From NCBI RefSeq assembly GCF_021261325.1, contig NZ_JAJSBI010000003.1, positions 124,001 to 188,000 of the forward strand: a stretch of 64,000 nt of DNA, read 5' to 3'. How positions within the stretch are numbered: position 1 is the stretch's first letter; each line of letters begins with the position of its first letter. The translations under genes were made by a program, and so were the position numbers. The DNA comes from Streptomyces guryensis (GTDB lineage Bacteria; Actinomycetota; Actinomycetes; Streptomycetales; Streptomycetaceae). Under the pieces are notes generated by a model. That model had not been told where the DNA came from. It made no database searches and saw only the letters and a program-made list of their open reading frames with translations. Positions 42,306 through 50,748 of this stretch are shown here, piece by piece.

Positions 42306-43265
42306 TCAGTCCACCGTCACGTAGTCGGGGCCGGAGTAGCGGCCGGTGGCCAGCTTCTGACGCTGCATCAGCAGGTCGTTCAGGAGCGAGGAGGCGCCGA
42401 AGCGGAACCAGTGGTTGTCCAGCCAGTCCTCGCCGGCGGTCTCGTTGACCAGTACGAGGAATTTCACGGCGTCCTTGGTCGTCCTGATGCCGCCGGCGGG
42501 CTTCACACCCACCTGCACCCCGGTCTGCGCGCGGAAGTCGCGCACGGCCTCCAGCATCAGCAGGGTGTTGGCGGGGGTGGCGTTGACCGCGACCTTGCCG
42601 GTGGACGTCTTGATGAAGTCCGCGCCCGCCAGCATGCCGAGCCAGCTCGCGCGGCGGATGTTGTCGTACGTCGACAGCTCGCCGGTCTCGAAGATGACCT
42701 TGAGGCGGGCCGCCGTGCCGCAGGCTTCGCGTACGGCGACGATCTCGTCGTACACCTTCACGTAGTTGCCCGCGAGGAACGCCCCGCGGTCGATGACCAT
42801 GTCGATCTCGTCGGCGCCCGCGGCGACGGCCTCGCGCACGTCGGCCAGCTTCACGGCGATCGGGGCGCGGCCCGCCGGGAAGGCGGTGGCGACCGAGGCG
42901 ACCTTCACGGAGGAGCCGGCGACGGCCTCCTTCGCGGCGGGCACCATGTCGGGGTAGACGCAGACGGCCGCGGTCGCGGGGGTCGTACGGTCCGTGGGGT
43001 CGGGGTGGACCGCCTTGGCGCCGAGTGCCCGGACCTTGCCCGGGGTGTCCGCGCCTTCCAGCGTCGTCAGGTCGACCATCGAGATGGCGAGGTCGATGGC
43101 GTACGCCTTCGCGGTCGTCTTGATGGAACGGGTGCCGAGCGAGGCGGCGCGCGCCTCCAGGCCGACCGCGTCGACGCCGGGCAGCCCGTGGAGGAAGCGG
43201 CGCAGCGTGCTGTCGGACGCGGCGACGTCAGCGAGAGCATGTGCTGTGGGTGCAGTGGTGGGCAT
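42306..43265 (-). CDS. deoC: deoxyribose-phosphate aldolase
   Basis: It cleaves 2-deoxyribose-5-phosphate to glyceraldehyde-3-phosphate and acetaldehyde. The 319-residue protein has class I aldolase motifs: IDLAISMVDLTTLEGADTPG, VCVYPDMVPAAKEAVAGS, GADEIDMVIDRGAFLAGNYV, LKVIFETGELSTYDNIRRA, ADFIKTSTGKVAVNATPANT with the Schiff-base Lys, and VGVKPAGGIRTTKDAVKFLV. I chose ATG at 43265 (MPTTAPTAH), leaving the palindrome at 43285 upstream as operator. It leads the operon with the two aldehyde dehydrogenase genes. Confidence 0.94.
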   Translation of the reverse strand: MPTTAPTAHALADVAASDSTLRRFLHGLPGVDAVGLEARAASLGTRSIKTTAKAYAIDLAISMVDLTTLEGADTPGKVRALGAKAVHPDPTDRTTPATAAVCVYPDMVPAAKEAVAGSSVKVASVATAFPAGRAPIAVKLADVREAVAAGADEIDMVIDRGAFLAGNYVKVYDEIVAVREACGTAARLKVIFETGELSTYDNIRRASWLGMLAGADFIKTSTGKVAVNATPANTLLMLEAVRDFRAQTGVQVGVKPAGGIRTTKDAVKFLVLVNETAGEDWLDNHWFRFGASSLLNDLLMQRQKLATGRYSGPDYVTVD

Positions 43266-43284
43266 GGTCACCAGACGAGCATAT

Positions 43285-43296
43285 CTACGCGCGTAG
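43285..43296. promoter_or_regulatory. nucleoside-regulon palindrome upstream of deoC
   Basis: Perfect CTACGCGCGTAG, preceded by AT and ending 20 bases before the deoC start codon. Confidence 0.75.
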
Positions 43297-43337
43297 CGGC
43301 TGTACACCCCGGAAGGAACGGCTCTGTGCGACGCGGG

Positions 43338-43390
43338 GGAGCGGCCCGCCCCTCAACAGGCGCCGGGAACTGCGCGACCAGCCACAGACA
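43338..43390. repeat. dispersed intergenic repeat (type B)
   Basis: Contains GCGCCGGGAACTGCGCGACC and then AGCCACAGAC, a diverged copy, between deoC and the divergent membrane protein. Confidence 0.6.
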
Positions 43391-43468
43391 AGCCGCGCCC
43401 GCGCATGGCGTGTCCCCCCACGGTGCCTGGGCGCCACCCCGCCCACAGCCTGAGGCACAATCGGCAGC

Positions 43469-44170
43469 ATGACGACCCCGGACCACGACTCCCCAGCACC
43501 GCCGCCCCCGGCCTCCCAGTTCAAGGACCGGGCGTACCGGTCGTCCGGGGGCATCGCCGGCGGGGTCCTGCTGCTTGCCCTCGCGGGCTGGCTGGGCATC
43601 GACGCGATCGTCTCCGGGCACGGCCGCACCCCATGGCTGGCCCTCGCCACCCTGATCCTCGTCGTGCCGCTGATCGTCGCCTTCACGCTGCGCCCCGCCG
43701 TCCACGCCAACGAGGAGCGGCTGCGCATCCGCAACCCGTTCCGCATCGTCGTGGTGCCCTGGGGGGAGGCCGCCACGCTGCGGTCCGGCTACTCCAACGA
43801 GGTCGTCGTGAAGTCCGGCGGCAAGTACCAGCTGTGGGCCGTCCCCGTCTCGCTGCGGGCGCGGAAGAGGGCGGCGCGGCAGGGGGCCAGGGCGAAGGCG
43901 GACCGGGCCGCGGATGCGAGCGGAGGGGGCCGGCGGGGCCGTCTGGGCGGTGTCTTCGGGCCCAGCGGGCTCTCGGGCGGTGCCGCGGTCCCTGAGGGGT
44001 CCCCGCGAGCCGAGAGCGACAAGGTCATGGACGACCTGCGCGAGCTGCTCGAAGCCCATGAGCAGGCGGAGACGGCGCAGGGCGAGGTGACGGTGCGCTG
44101 GGCGTACGAGATCGCGGGGCCCGCGCTGGCCGGGGCGGTACTGCTGGCGATCCTCGCGGCGACGGGCTGA
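43469..44170 (+). CDS. PH-domain (bPH-like) membrane protein
   Basis: The 233-residue protein has two N-terminal membrane helices (GGVLLLALAGWLGIDAIVSG and WLALATLILVVPLIVAFTLR). A bacterial PH-like segment follows (VHANEERLRIRNPFRIVVVP, then WGEAATLRSGYSNEVVV), then a basic, Gly-rich linker, and a last helix (GPALAGAVLLAILAATG). Proteins like this are common in Streptomyces and unassigned. It lies divergent from the deoC operon. Confidence 0.78.
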   Translation: MTTPDHDSPAPPPPASQFKDRAYRSSGGIAGGVLLLALAGWLGIDAIVSGHGRTPWLALATLILVVPLIVAFTLRPAVHANEERLRIRNPFRIVVVPWGEAATLRSGYSNEVVVKSGGKYQLWAVPVSLRARKRAARQGARAKADRAADASGGGRRGRLGGVFGPSGLSGGAAVPEGSPRAESDKVMDDLRELLEAHEQAETAQGEVTVRWAYEIAGPALAGAVLLAILAATG

Positions 44171-44750
44171 CCCGCACCTGATACGGCGGTCCGGGGCCCG
44201 GCCCGGGGCTGACGAGGCCACGTGGACCGCCGGGCTTTGGCCCGGGCAACTGGGATTCGGCTTGGGCTGCTGGTTTCTGGCCGGATGGCCTGGGGTTTGT
44301 TTGGGTGGTTGCTGGTTGCTGGTTGCTGGTTGCTGGTTGCTGGTTGCTGGCCTGTGCGGCTGGTCGTTGGCCTGGGCAGCTGGGATTCGGCTTGGGCCGC
44401 TGGTTTCTGGCTCGGATTGCCGGGCCCAGTCCGGGCCCGGCCCCGCTCAGGCCCCAGGTGCGGTAAAGCCCGGCCGTGGGCTCCGGGCTACCGCTTCGCG
44501 GCTTCATTCGGCATGCTCAGCTCATACCTCGGCCACGACGGCCATCCCCTACCCCGACGGAAACCAGGGGCCACTGCCGGCTCGGTGGTCCTGAGGGGCC
44601 GGGAAACGGCGACTGCGCGTTCGCGGCAGTCGCCCGCTGCCGCGGTACCCGACGGCTGCCCGCCCGCCGCGGGAAGGCACGCACACCCGCCGCCGGAGGC
44701 AGGCGCACCCGTGCGGGTGACCGAGCGCGTGATCCTGCTTGCGGCGTGGC
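44171..44750. other. gene-free stretch with simple repeats
   Basis: This 580-base gap between the PH-domain gene and the convergent mutase gene is rich in T and G for the genome (many TGG/TTG runs). It holds a heptanucleotide array at 44307-44348. It also holds two copies of a 37-base element, 44244-44280 and 44374-44410, with three differences by eye (GGGCAACTGGGATTCGGCTT against GGGCAGCTGGGATTCGGCTT at their starts). No gene is convincing here. Confidence 0.65.
44307..44348 (+). repeat. tandem heptanucleotide array (GGTTGCT)x6
   Basis: Six exact copies of GGTTGCT, followed by GG. Two diverged copies of a longer element lie on either side at 44244 and 44374. Confidence 0.95.
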
Positions 44751-46382
44751 TCAGATGCCGGCCGCCGCCGACAGGTCCCGCTTGATCGCCGCCAGGAGGT
44801 CGTTCGCGGTGGCGTGGGCCGCCGGAAGACCGGTGTGCGCGGCGACGGGGACCACGACCTCCAGGTAGCACTTCAGCTTGGGCTCCGTGCCGCTCGGGCG
44901 GACGATGACGCGGGCGCCGTCGAGCGTGTAGCGCAGCCCGTCGGTGGGCGGCAGCCTGTCGGTGCCCCGGGTGAGGTCCTCGGCCCTGGTGATGGCGAGG
45001 CCCGCGAGCTCGGTCGGCGGCTGCTCGCGCAGCCGCTCCATGGCACGGCCGATGACCGTGAGGTCCTCCACCCGGACCGAGAGCTGGTCGGTGGCGTGCA
45101 GCCCGTGCTCGACGGCGAGGTCGTCGAGGAGATCCGGCAGGGTCCGCCCCTCCTCCTTGAGCTCGGAGGCCAGCTCGGTGATCAGCAGCGCGGCGGTGAT
45201 GCCGTCCTTGTCGCGCACCCCGTCCGGGTCGACGCAGTAGCCGAGGGCCTCCTCGTAGCCGTAGCGCAGGCCCTCGACGCGGGCGATCCACTTGAAGCCG
45301 GTCAGCGTCTCCTCGTACGGCAGGCCTGCTTTCTCGGCGATACGGCCGAGGAGGGACGACGAGACGATCGACTCCGCGAAGGTGCCCTGGGCGCCCCGCC
45401 GGACGAGGTGGGCGGCGAGCAACGAGCCCACCTCGTCGCCGCGCAGCATCCGCCAGTCGCCGCCGTCCTTCACGGCCACGGCGCAGCGGTCGGCATCGGG
45501 GTCGTTGGCGATGATCAGGTCCGGGTCGGTCGCGCGGGCCTGCGCGAAGGCGAGGTCCATGGCGCCCGGCTCTTCCGGGTTGGGGAAGGCGACGGTGGGG
45601 AAGTCCGGGTCGGGCTCGGCCTGCTCGGCGACCAGGACGGGCGCCGGGAAACCGGCGCGGGCGAACGCGGCGAGCAGGACGTCCCTGCCGACGCCGTGCA
45701 TCGCCGTGTAGACGGTGCGGGCGGTGCGCGGGGAACCGGCGGCGAGCACCGCGTCCGTGCGGGCCAGATAGGCGTTCAGGACGCTGTCGTCGAGGATCTC
45801 CCAGCCGGCTTCCGGACGCGGCACGTCGTCCAGGGAGACGATCGCGTCGATCTCGGCGGCGATCTCCGCGTCGGCCGGCGGCACGATCTGCGAACCGTCG
45901 CCGAGATAGACCTTGTAGCCGTTGTCGCGCGGCGGGTTGTGGCTGGCGGTGACCTCCACGCCCGCGACCGCGCCGAGATGCCTTATCGCGAAGGCGAGCA
46001 CGGGGGTGGGCAGCGGCCGGGGCAGTACCGCGGCGCGAAAGCCCGCGCCCGTCATCACGGCCGCCGTGTCGCGGGCGAAGTCCGCGGACTTGTGCCGGGC
46101 GTCGTAGCCGATGACGACGAGACCGCCGCGCTCTCCCCTGGCGTTGAGATACGCGGCCAGACCGGCGGCGGCACGGATGACGACCGCACGGTTCATCCGC
46201 ATCGGCCCCGCCCCGAGCTCACCGCGCAGACCCGCGGTGCCGAACTGGAGGGTGCCGCTGAATCGCTCTTCGAGCTCCGCGGCCTCGCCGGCCTCGATGA
46301 GCTTGGCGAGCTCGTCGCGGGTCTCCGGGTCGGGGTCCTCGGCGAGCCATGCGTTGGCGCGGGTGAGCAGTTCGTCGTGCAC
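44751..46382 (-). CDS. phospho-sugar mutase, probably phosphopentomutase (PGM2-type)
   Basis: The 543-residue enzyme is an alpha-D-phosphohexomutase family member: FGTAGLRGELGAGPMRMNRA, the phospho-Ser loop EVTASHNPPRDNGYKVYLGD, the metal loop IIANDPDADRCAVAV, EETLTGFKWIA and the C-terminal phosphate loop VIVRPSGTEPKLKCYLE. Sequence and length fit the PGM2/YhxB branch, whose members often act on ribose- and deoxyribose-1-phosphate. It lies downstream of purine nucleoside phosphorylase on the same strand, so phosphopentomutase is the natural task here. GTG at 46382 (VHDELLTRANAW) is used. A type A repeat sits in the gap between the two. Confidence 0.85.
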   Translation of the reverse strand: MHDELLTRANAWLAEDPDPETRDELAKLIEAGEAAELEERFSGTLQFGTAGLRGELGAGPMRMNRAVVIRAAAGLAAYLNARGERGGLVVIGYDARHKSADFARDTAAVMTGAGFRAAVLPRPLPTPVLAFAIRHLGAVAGVEVTASHNPPRDNGYKVYLGDGSQIVPPADAEIAAEIDAIVSLDDVPRPEAGWEILDDSVLNAYLARTDAVLAAGSPRTARTVYTAMHGVGRDVLLAAFARAGFPAPVLVAEQAEPDPDFPTVAFPNPEEPGAMDLAFAQARATDPDLIIANDPDADRCAVAVKDGGDWRMLRGDEVGSLLAAHLVRRGAQGTFAESIVSSSLLGRIAEKAGLPYEETLTGFKWIARVEGLRYGYEEALGYCVDPDGVRDKDGITAALLITELASELKEEGRTLPDLLDDLAVEHGLHATDQLSVRVEDLTVIGRAMERLREQPPTELAGLAITRAEDLTRGTDRLPPTDGLRYTLDGARVIVRPSGTEPKLKCYLEVVVPVAAHTGLPAAHATANDLLAAIKRDLSAAAGI

Positions 46383-46420
46383 GTCCGGGTCAGCCTCTCG
46401 TTGTCTCGTGGTGCGGGTCC

Positions 46421-46494
46421 CTGGGGGCCGCGCCCCCGGACCCCCCTTCGGCCCGAAGGGCCTCGTCCTCAAACGCCGGACGGGCTGAAAATGC
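46421..46494. repeat. dispersed intergenic repeat (type A)
   Basis: Holds CTGGGGGCCGCGCCCCCGG and CTCAAACGCCGGACGGGCTG, inside the gap between the phosphorylase and mutase genes. Confidence 0.8.
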
Positions 46495-46519
46495 CGCACC
46501 GCCCCGAGCAGTACCGCCC

Positions 46520-47344
46520 TTACAACCGGCCGAGCACCTGAGCGATCAACGACCCCATCCGAGTCGCCGAGTCCCGCCCGGCCTGCAGAACCTCCTCGTG
46601 GTTCAACGGTTCACCCGTCATCCCCGCGGCGAGGTTCGTCACGAGAGAAATACCCAGCACCTCGGCACCCGCCTCCCGCGCCGCGATGGCTTCCAGCACC
46701 GTCGACATACCCACCAGGTCCGCCCCGATCACCCGGGCCATCCGGATCTCGGCCGGCGTCTCGTAGTGCGGGCCGGGGAACTGGGCGTAGACGCCCTCCT
46801 CCAGGCTGGGGTCGATCTCCTTGCACAGGGCGCGCAGCCGCGGCGAGTACAGGTCCGTCAGGTCGACGAAGTTCGCGCCGACGATCGGCGAGGTCGCCGT
46901 CAGGTTGATGTGGTCGCTGATCAGCACCGGCTGCCCGGGCCGCATGCCCTCGCGCAGCCCGCCGCAGCCGTTGGTCAGCACGACGGTCTTGCAGCCGGCG
47001 GCGACGGAGGTGCGGACGCCGTGCGCGACGGAGGCGACCCCGCGGCCCTCGTAGTAGTGCGTACGGCCCAGGAAGACCAGGGCCCGCTTCTCGCCGATCT
47101 TGTACGAGCGGATCCTGCCGCCGTGCCCCTCCACCGCCGGCGGCGGGAAACCGGGCAGCTCGGTGACGTGGAACTCGGCGTCGGGTGCACCGAGGGCGTC
47201 CACGGCCGGTGCCCAGCCGGAGCCCATCACGAGGGCGACGTCGTGGGTCTCGGCGCCGGTCAGTTCGCGCAGGCGCGCGGCGGCGGCGTCGGCGGCGGCG
47301 TGAGGGTCGCCCTGGATGTCGTCCGGAAGAAGAGATGCGTTCAC
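46520..47344 (-). CDS. purine nucleoside phosphorylase
   Basis: It splits inosine, guanosine and their deoxy forms with phosphate into base and pentose-1-phosphate. The 274-residue protein belongs to the trimeric PNP type: [86 protein letters not shown] and the purine-site [23 protein letters not shown] at 47344 (VNASLLPDD) is chosen; an upstream TTG at 47365 lies next to the operator. The perfect palindrome at 47369 precedes it. The next gene is the mutase. Confidence 0.92.
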   Translation of the reverse strand: MNASLLPDDIQGDPHAAADAAAARLRELTGAETHDVALVMGSGWAPAVDALGAPDAEFHVTELPGFPPPAVEGHGGRIRSYKIGEKRALVFLGRTHYYEGRGVASVAHGVRTSVAAGCKTVVLTNGCGGLREGMRPGQPVLISDHINLTATSPIVGANFVDLTDLYSPRLRALCKEIDPSLEEGVYAQFPGPHYETPAEIRMARVIGADLVGMSTVLEAIAAREAGAEVLGISLVTNLAAGMTGEPLNHEEVLQAGRDSATRMGSLIAQVLGRL

Positions 47345-47368
47345 GCGTCGAGAGTAGCCGCTCAACGC

Positions 47369-47380
47369 CTACGCGCGTAG
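47369..47380. promoter_or_regulatory. nucleoside-regulon palindrome upstream of purine nucleoside phosphorylase
   Basis: Perfect CTACGCGCGTAG, followed by A, 24 bases before the GTG start at 47344. Confidence 0.75.
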
Positions 47381-47488
47381 ATGGCAGAGCTCACGGGATG
47401 GCGATCGTTGTCTTGTCGTTTCCAACGAAGCACGTGACACAACGGGACCTTTGCGGCCCCTGTGGTCCGACTGTGAACCTGCCGCGCT

Positions 47489-47926
47489 TCAGCAGGGGCG
47501 TTTCCGTAGCTCCATCACATAGTCGTGCGGAGCGCCCGCGGACTCGGCGGCATCGGCGATCTCGCCCAGATACCGCGCAGACGGCAGCCCGCCCTCATAG
47601 CCGTCGAGGACGTACGTCCACGCCGACTCCTCGCCTTCCATCGTGTGCACCCGCACCCGCATCCGGCGGTAGACGCCCAGGCCGACGCCCTCCCAGCGGT
47701 CCATGGACTCCTCGTCCAGCGGCGCGATGTCGTACAGCGCGACGAAGACCTGCGAGAACGGGTCCTCGACGATCGTCGCCAGGGCACCCTCCCAGCCCAT
47801 GTGCTCGCCCCCGAACGTCAGCCGCCAGCCGTTCAGCCAGCCCGTGGCGCGCATCGGCGAGTGCGGAGCGCGGCGGGTCATCAGCCGCGCGTCGAGGTTG
47901 CCGGCGTACGCGGCGTAGAGCGACAT
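47489..47926 (-). CDS. gamma-glutamylcyclotransferase-like protein
   Basis: The 145-residue protein has the GGCT-like start MSLYAAYAGNLDARLMTRRA (a Y-x-Y/A-GNL form), then GWLNGWRLTFGG, ATIVEDPFSQVFVALYDIAP with the usual acidic loop, and LDEESMDRWEGVGLGVYRRM. Family enzymes release 5-oxoproline from gamma-glutamyl compounds, but the actinobacterial form has no tested substrate known to me. It lies divergent from the LpdA gene. Confidence 0.8.
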   Translation of the reverse strand: MSLYAAYAGNLDARLMTRRAPHSPMRATGWLNGWRLTFGGEHMGWEGALATIVEDPFSQVFVALYDIAPLDEESMDRWEGVGLGVYRRMRVRVHTMEGEESAWTYVLDGYEGGLPSARYLGEIADAAESAGAPHDYVMELRKRPC

Positions 47927-48032
47927 GGGTCGAGGGTACGGCAGTCGGCACGGGCGCCCCTGACGTATCAAGGGCACCTTGCCAACCCATTGCCCCGCCC
48001 CGAGGCAGTGGCACCTTGAGCGGTGCGGGACA

Positions 48033-49481
48033 ATGGGGTACGTGACTCGGATCGTGATCATCGGTGGCGGACCCGGCGGATACGAGGCGGCCCTGGTGGC
48101 CGCCCAGCTCGGCGCGGAGGTGACCGTCGTCGACTGCGACGGTCTGGGCGGGGCGTCGGTGCTGACCGACTGCGTACCGTCGAAGACCCTTATCGCTACG
48201 GCCGAGGTGATGACCACCTTCGACTCGTCGTACGAAGAGCTCGGCATCATCGTCGCCGACGACACCCCGCCGCTGGAGCAGGCGGCCCGGGTGGTCGGCG
48301 TGGACCTCGGGAAGGTCAACCGCCGTGTGAAGCGGCTCGCCCTCGCCCAGTCCCACGACATCACCGCCTCCGTCACCCGCGCCGGCGCCCGGGTCATGCG
48401 CGGCCGCGGCCGTCTGGAGGGCATGCAGGCCCTCGACGGCTCCCGCAAGGTGATCGTCTCCACCGCCGACGGCACCGAGGAGACCCTCGTCGCCGACGCC
48501 GTGCTGATCGCGACCGGCGGCCACCCGCGCGAGGTGCCCGACGCCCAGCCCGACGGCGAGCGCATCCTCAACTGGACGCAGGTGTACGACCTGAACGAGC
48601 TCCCCGAGGAGCTCATCGTGGTCGGTTCGGGTGTGACCGGTGCCGAGTTCGCCGGCGCCTACCAGGCCCTGGGCTCGAAGGTCACCCTCGTCTCCTCCCG
48701 GGACCGCGTGCTGCCGGGTGAGGACCCGGACGCCGCCGCCGTCCTGGAGGACGTCTTCCGCCGCCGCGGCATGAACGTCATGGCCCGCTCCCGCGCCGCC
48801 GCCGCCAAGCGGGTCGGCGACCGCGTCGAGGTCACCCTCTCCGACGGCCGTGTCATCACGGGATCCCACTGCCTGATGGCCGTCGGCGCCATCCCCAACA
48901 GCGAGGGCATGGGCCTGGAGGAGGCCGGCGTCAGGCTGCGCGAGTCCGGGCACATCTGGACCGACAAGGTCTCGCGGACGACCGCTCCGGGCGTGTACGC
49001 CGCCGGTGACGTGACGGGCGTCTTCGCCCTCGCCTCGGTGGCCGCCATGCAGGGACGCATCGCCATGTACCACTTCCTCGGCGACGCGGTGGCCCCGCTG
49101 AATCTGAAGACCGTCTCGTCCAACGTCTTCACCGACCCCGAGATCGCGACCGTCGGCTACACACAGGCCGACGTCGACGCGGGCAAGATCGACGCCCGAG
49201 TGGTCAAACTCCCGCTCCTGCGCAACCCGCGCGCCAAGATGCAGGGCATTCGCGACGGCTTCGTGAAGCTCTTCTGCCGTCCGGGCACGGGCATCGTGGT
49301 CGGCGGTGTGGTCGTCTCCCCGCGCGCCTCGGAACTGATCCATCCGATCTCGATCGCCGTCGACAACAATCTGACGGTCGAACAGATCGCGAACGCATTC
49401 ACCGTGTACCCCTCCCTTTCGGGGTCGATCGCGGAGGTCGCCCGGCAGCTCCACACGCGCAAGACCGGCGGCGAAGTCTGA
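48033..49481 (+). CDS. LpdA-type NAD(P)H-quinone reductase (flavoprotein disulfide reductase family)
   Basis: The 482-residue flavoprotein starts with an FAD-binding TRIVIIGGGPGGYEAALVAA and has a second Rossmann site (ELIVVGSGVTGAEFAGAYQA) and GVYAAGDVTGVFALASVAAM. A true dihydrolipoamide dehydrogenase has C-x4-C before the PSK; here the loop is GGASVLTDCVPSK with one Cys only. The C-terminal His-Glu dyad (HAHPTLSE) is replaced by ANAFTVYPSLSGS. Both changes are described for M. tuberculosis LpdA, a quinone reductase. ATG at 48033 or GTG at 48042 can be the start. It precedes the DeoR gene on the same strand. Confidence 0.87.
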   Translation: MGYVTRIVIIGGGPGGYEAALVAAQLGAEVTVVDCDGLGGASVLTDCVPSKTLIATAEVMTTFDSSYEELGIIVADDTPPLEQAARVVGVDLGKVNRRVKRLALAQSHDITASVTRAGARVMRGRGRLEGMQALDGSRKVIVSTADGTEETLVADAVLIATGGHPREVPDAQPDGERILNWTQVYDLNELPEELIVVGSGVTGAEFAGAYQALGSKVTLVSSRDRVLPGEDPDAAAVLEDVFRRRGMNVMARSRAAAAKRVGDRVEVTLSDGRVITGSHCLMAVGAIPNSEGMGLEEAGVRLRESGHIWTDKVSRTTAPGVYAAGDVTGVFALASVAAMQGRIAMYHFLGDAVAPLNLKTVSSNVFTDPEIATVGYTQADVDAGKIDARVVKLPLLRNPRAKMQGIRDGFVKLFCRPGTGIVVGGVVVSPRASELIHPISIAVDNNLTVEQIANAFTVYPSLSGSIAEVARQLHTRKTGGEV

Positions 49482-49647
49482 CGGCCGAAACCGACTCCTA
49501 GCTGGTCACAGGGAGTTGTCGAGCATGCGTACGGCATAGGCGGGGCGGGTAGGCCCTATACCACTTCCCGCCCTTGTGTGCGAACAACTTCTGCTATTCG
49601 GCGCAAACAGCTGAAAGCAGACGGTCGTTGGGGTTACTGTCAGTTTC

Positions 49648-50595
49648 GTGTTCGCTGCAGAACGTCGCCAATTGATCCTCGAAATGGTGCGAGCGAACGG
49701 GGCCGTGTCGCTCCGTGAGCTCGCCCGCGTCGTCCAGACCTCCGAAGTGACCGTACGGCGGGACGTGCGCGCACTGGAGGCAGAAGGACTCCTCGACCGC
49801 CGGCACGGCGGTGCGGTACTGCCGGGCGGGTTCACGCGGGAGTCCGGCTTTCCGCAGAAGTCACATCTCGCGACCGCCGAGAAGACGGCCATCGCCGACC
49901 TCGCCGCCAACTTCGTGGAAGAGGGCGAGGCCATCGTGGTCGGGGCGGGTACCACCACCCAGGAGCTGGCCCGCCGGCTCGCCCGGGTCCCCGGGCTGAC
50001 CGTCGTCACCAACTCCCTGCTGGTCGCCCAGGCGTTGGCCCATGCCAACCGCGTGGAGGTCGTGATGACCGGCGGCACCCTGCGCGGCTCCAACTACGCC
50101 CTCGTGGGCAGCGGTGCCGAGCAGTCACTGCAGGGGTTGCGGGTGTCCAGGGCCTTCCTGTCCGGGAGCGGGCTCACCGCCGAGCGCGGGCTGTCCACGT
50201 CCAACATGCTGTCGGCGTCCGTGGACCGGGCACTGGTGCAGGCGGCCGCGGAGGTCGTCGTCCTCGCCGATCACACCAAGCTCGGTACGGACACGATGTT
50301 CCAGACCGTGCCCACGGATGTGATCACCCGTCTTGTGACGGACGAGCCGCCGCCTCATGACGACCGGGCCGGCACGGAGTTGCAGGCTCTCGCCGACCAG
50401 GGCGTGCAGATCGCGGTGGCCGGGGCGGCCGGGAACTCGGGCGGTGATTCCGTCCCCCCGCGCCAGCCGCGCCGGGACGTGGCGCTGCCTGGGCCGCGGC
50501 GCGGTCAGGCCTCCGGCCTTCGGGCGGCAACCGTGCTTGACCCCTCCGGGGGGGAGCGGGAGCGGGCTCGGGTTGCGGATCTGCGGCGGCGTTAG
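49648..50595 (+). CDS. DeoR-family transcriptional regulator
   Basis: The 315-residue protein has an N-terminal winged helix (AAERRQLILEMVRANGAVSL, then ELARVVQTSEVTVRRDVRAL and LDRRHGGAVLPGG). A DeoR sensor domain follows (FVEEGEAIVVGAGTTTQELA, VTNSLLVAQALAHANRVEVV, MTGGTLRGSNYALVG, FLSGSGLTAERGLSTSN, VVLADHTKLG). DeoR sensors usually bind sugar phosphates, so it is a local candidate for control of the nucleoside genes, but no CTACGCGCGTAG copy lies before it. About 70 residues at the end are low-complexity and Arg-rich. Confidence 0.88.
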   Translation: MFAAERRQLILEMVRANGAVSLRELARVVQTSEVTVRRDVRALEAEGLLDRRHGGAVLPGGFTRESGFPQKSHLATAEKTAIADLAANFVEEGEAIVVGAGTTTQELARRLARVPGLTVVTNSLLVAQALAHANRVEVVMTGGTLRGSNYALVGSGAEQSLQGLRVSRAFLSGSGLTAERGLSTSNMLSASVDRALVQAAAEVVVLADHTKLGTDTMFQTVPTDVITRLVTDEPPPHDDRAGTELQALADQGVQIAVAGAAGNSGGDSVPPRQPRRDVALPGPRRGQASGLRAATVLDPSGGERERARVADLRRR

Positions 50596-50654
50596 GGTTT
50601 CTGCCCATTCGCCGTAGGGGTTCGTCATGTTGGGCGGGTGCGGGTGCGGGTGCG

Positions 50655-50720
50655 GGTTGGTTGTGGCTTGTCGCGCCCCCGCGGCGGAGCCGCAAATCGA
50701 TACAGCCCCGCGGCCCCTGA
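50655..50720. repeat. dispersed intergenic repeat (type B)
   Basis: Holds TTGTGGCTTGTCGCGCCCCC and GCGGCGGAGCCGCAAATCGA, between the DeoR and TetR genes. Confidence 0.7.
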
Positions 50721-50748
50721 AGGCCGCTGCCCTCAGGTCGGCTATGGC

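Noticed and set aside
44307-44348. Possible CRISPR array
   Set aside because: The unit is seven bases with no spacers and no cas genes nearby.
44025-44507. Minus-strand frame with NQQPATS repeats
   Set aside because: It only reads the GGTTGCT array and the end of the PH-domain gene; no ribosome site or conserved part was seen.
50596-50748. Copy of the nucleoside palindrome near the DeoR and TetR genes
   Set aside because: I looked for CTACGCGCGTAG and close forms here and upstream of 49648 and found none; only a type B repeat is present.
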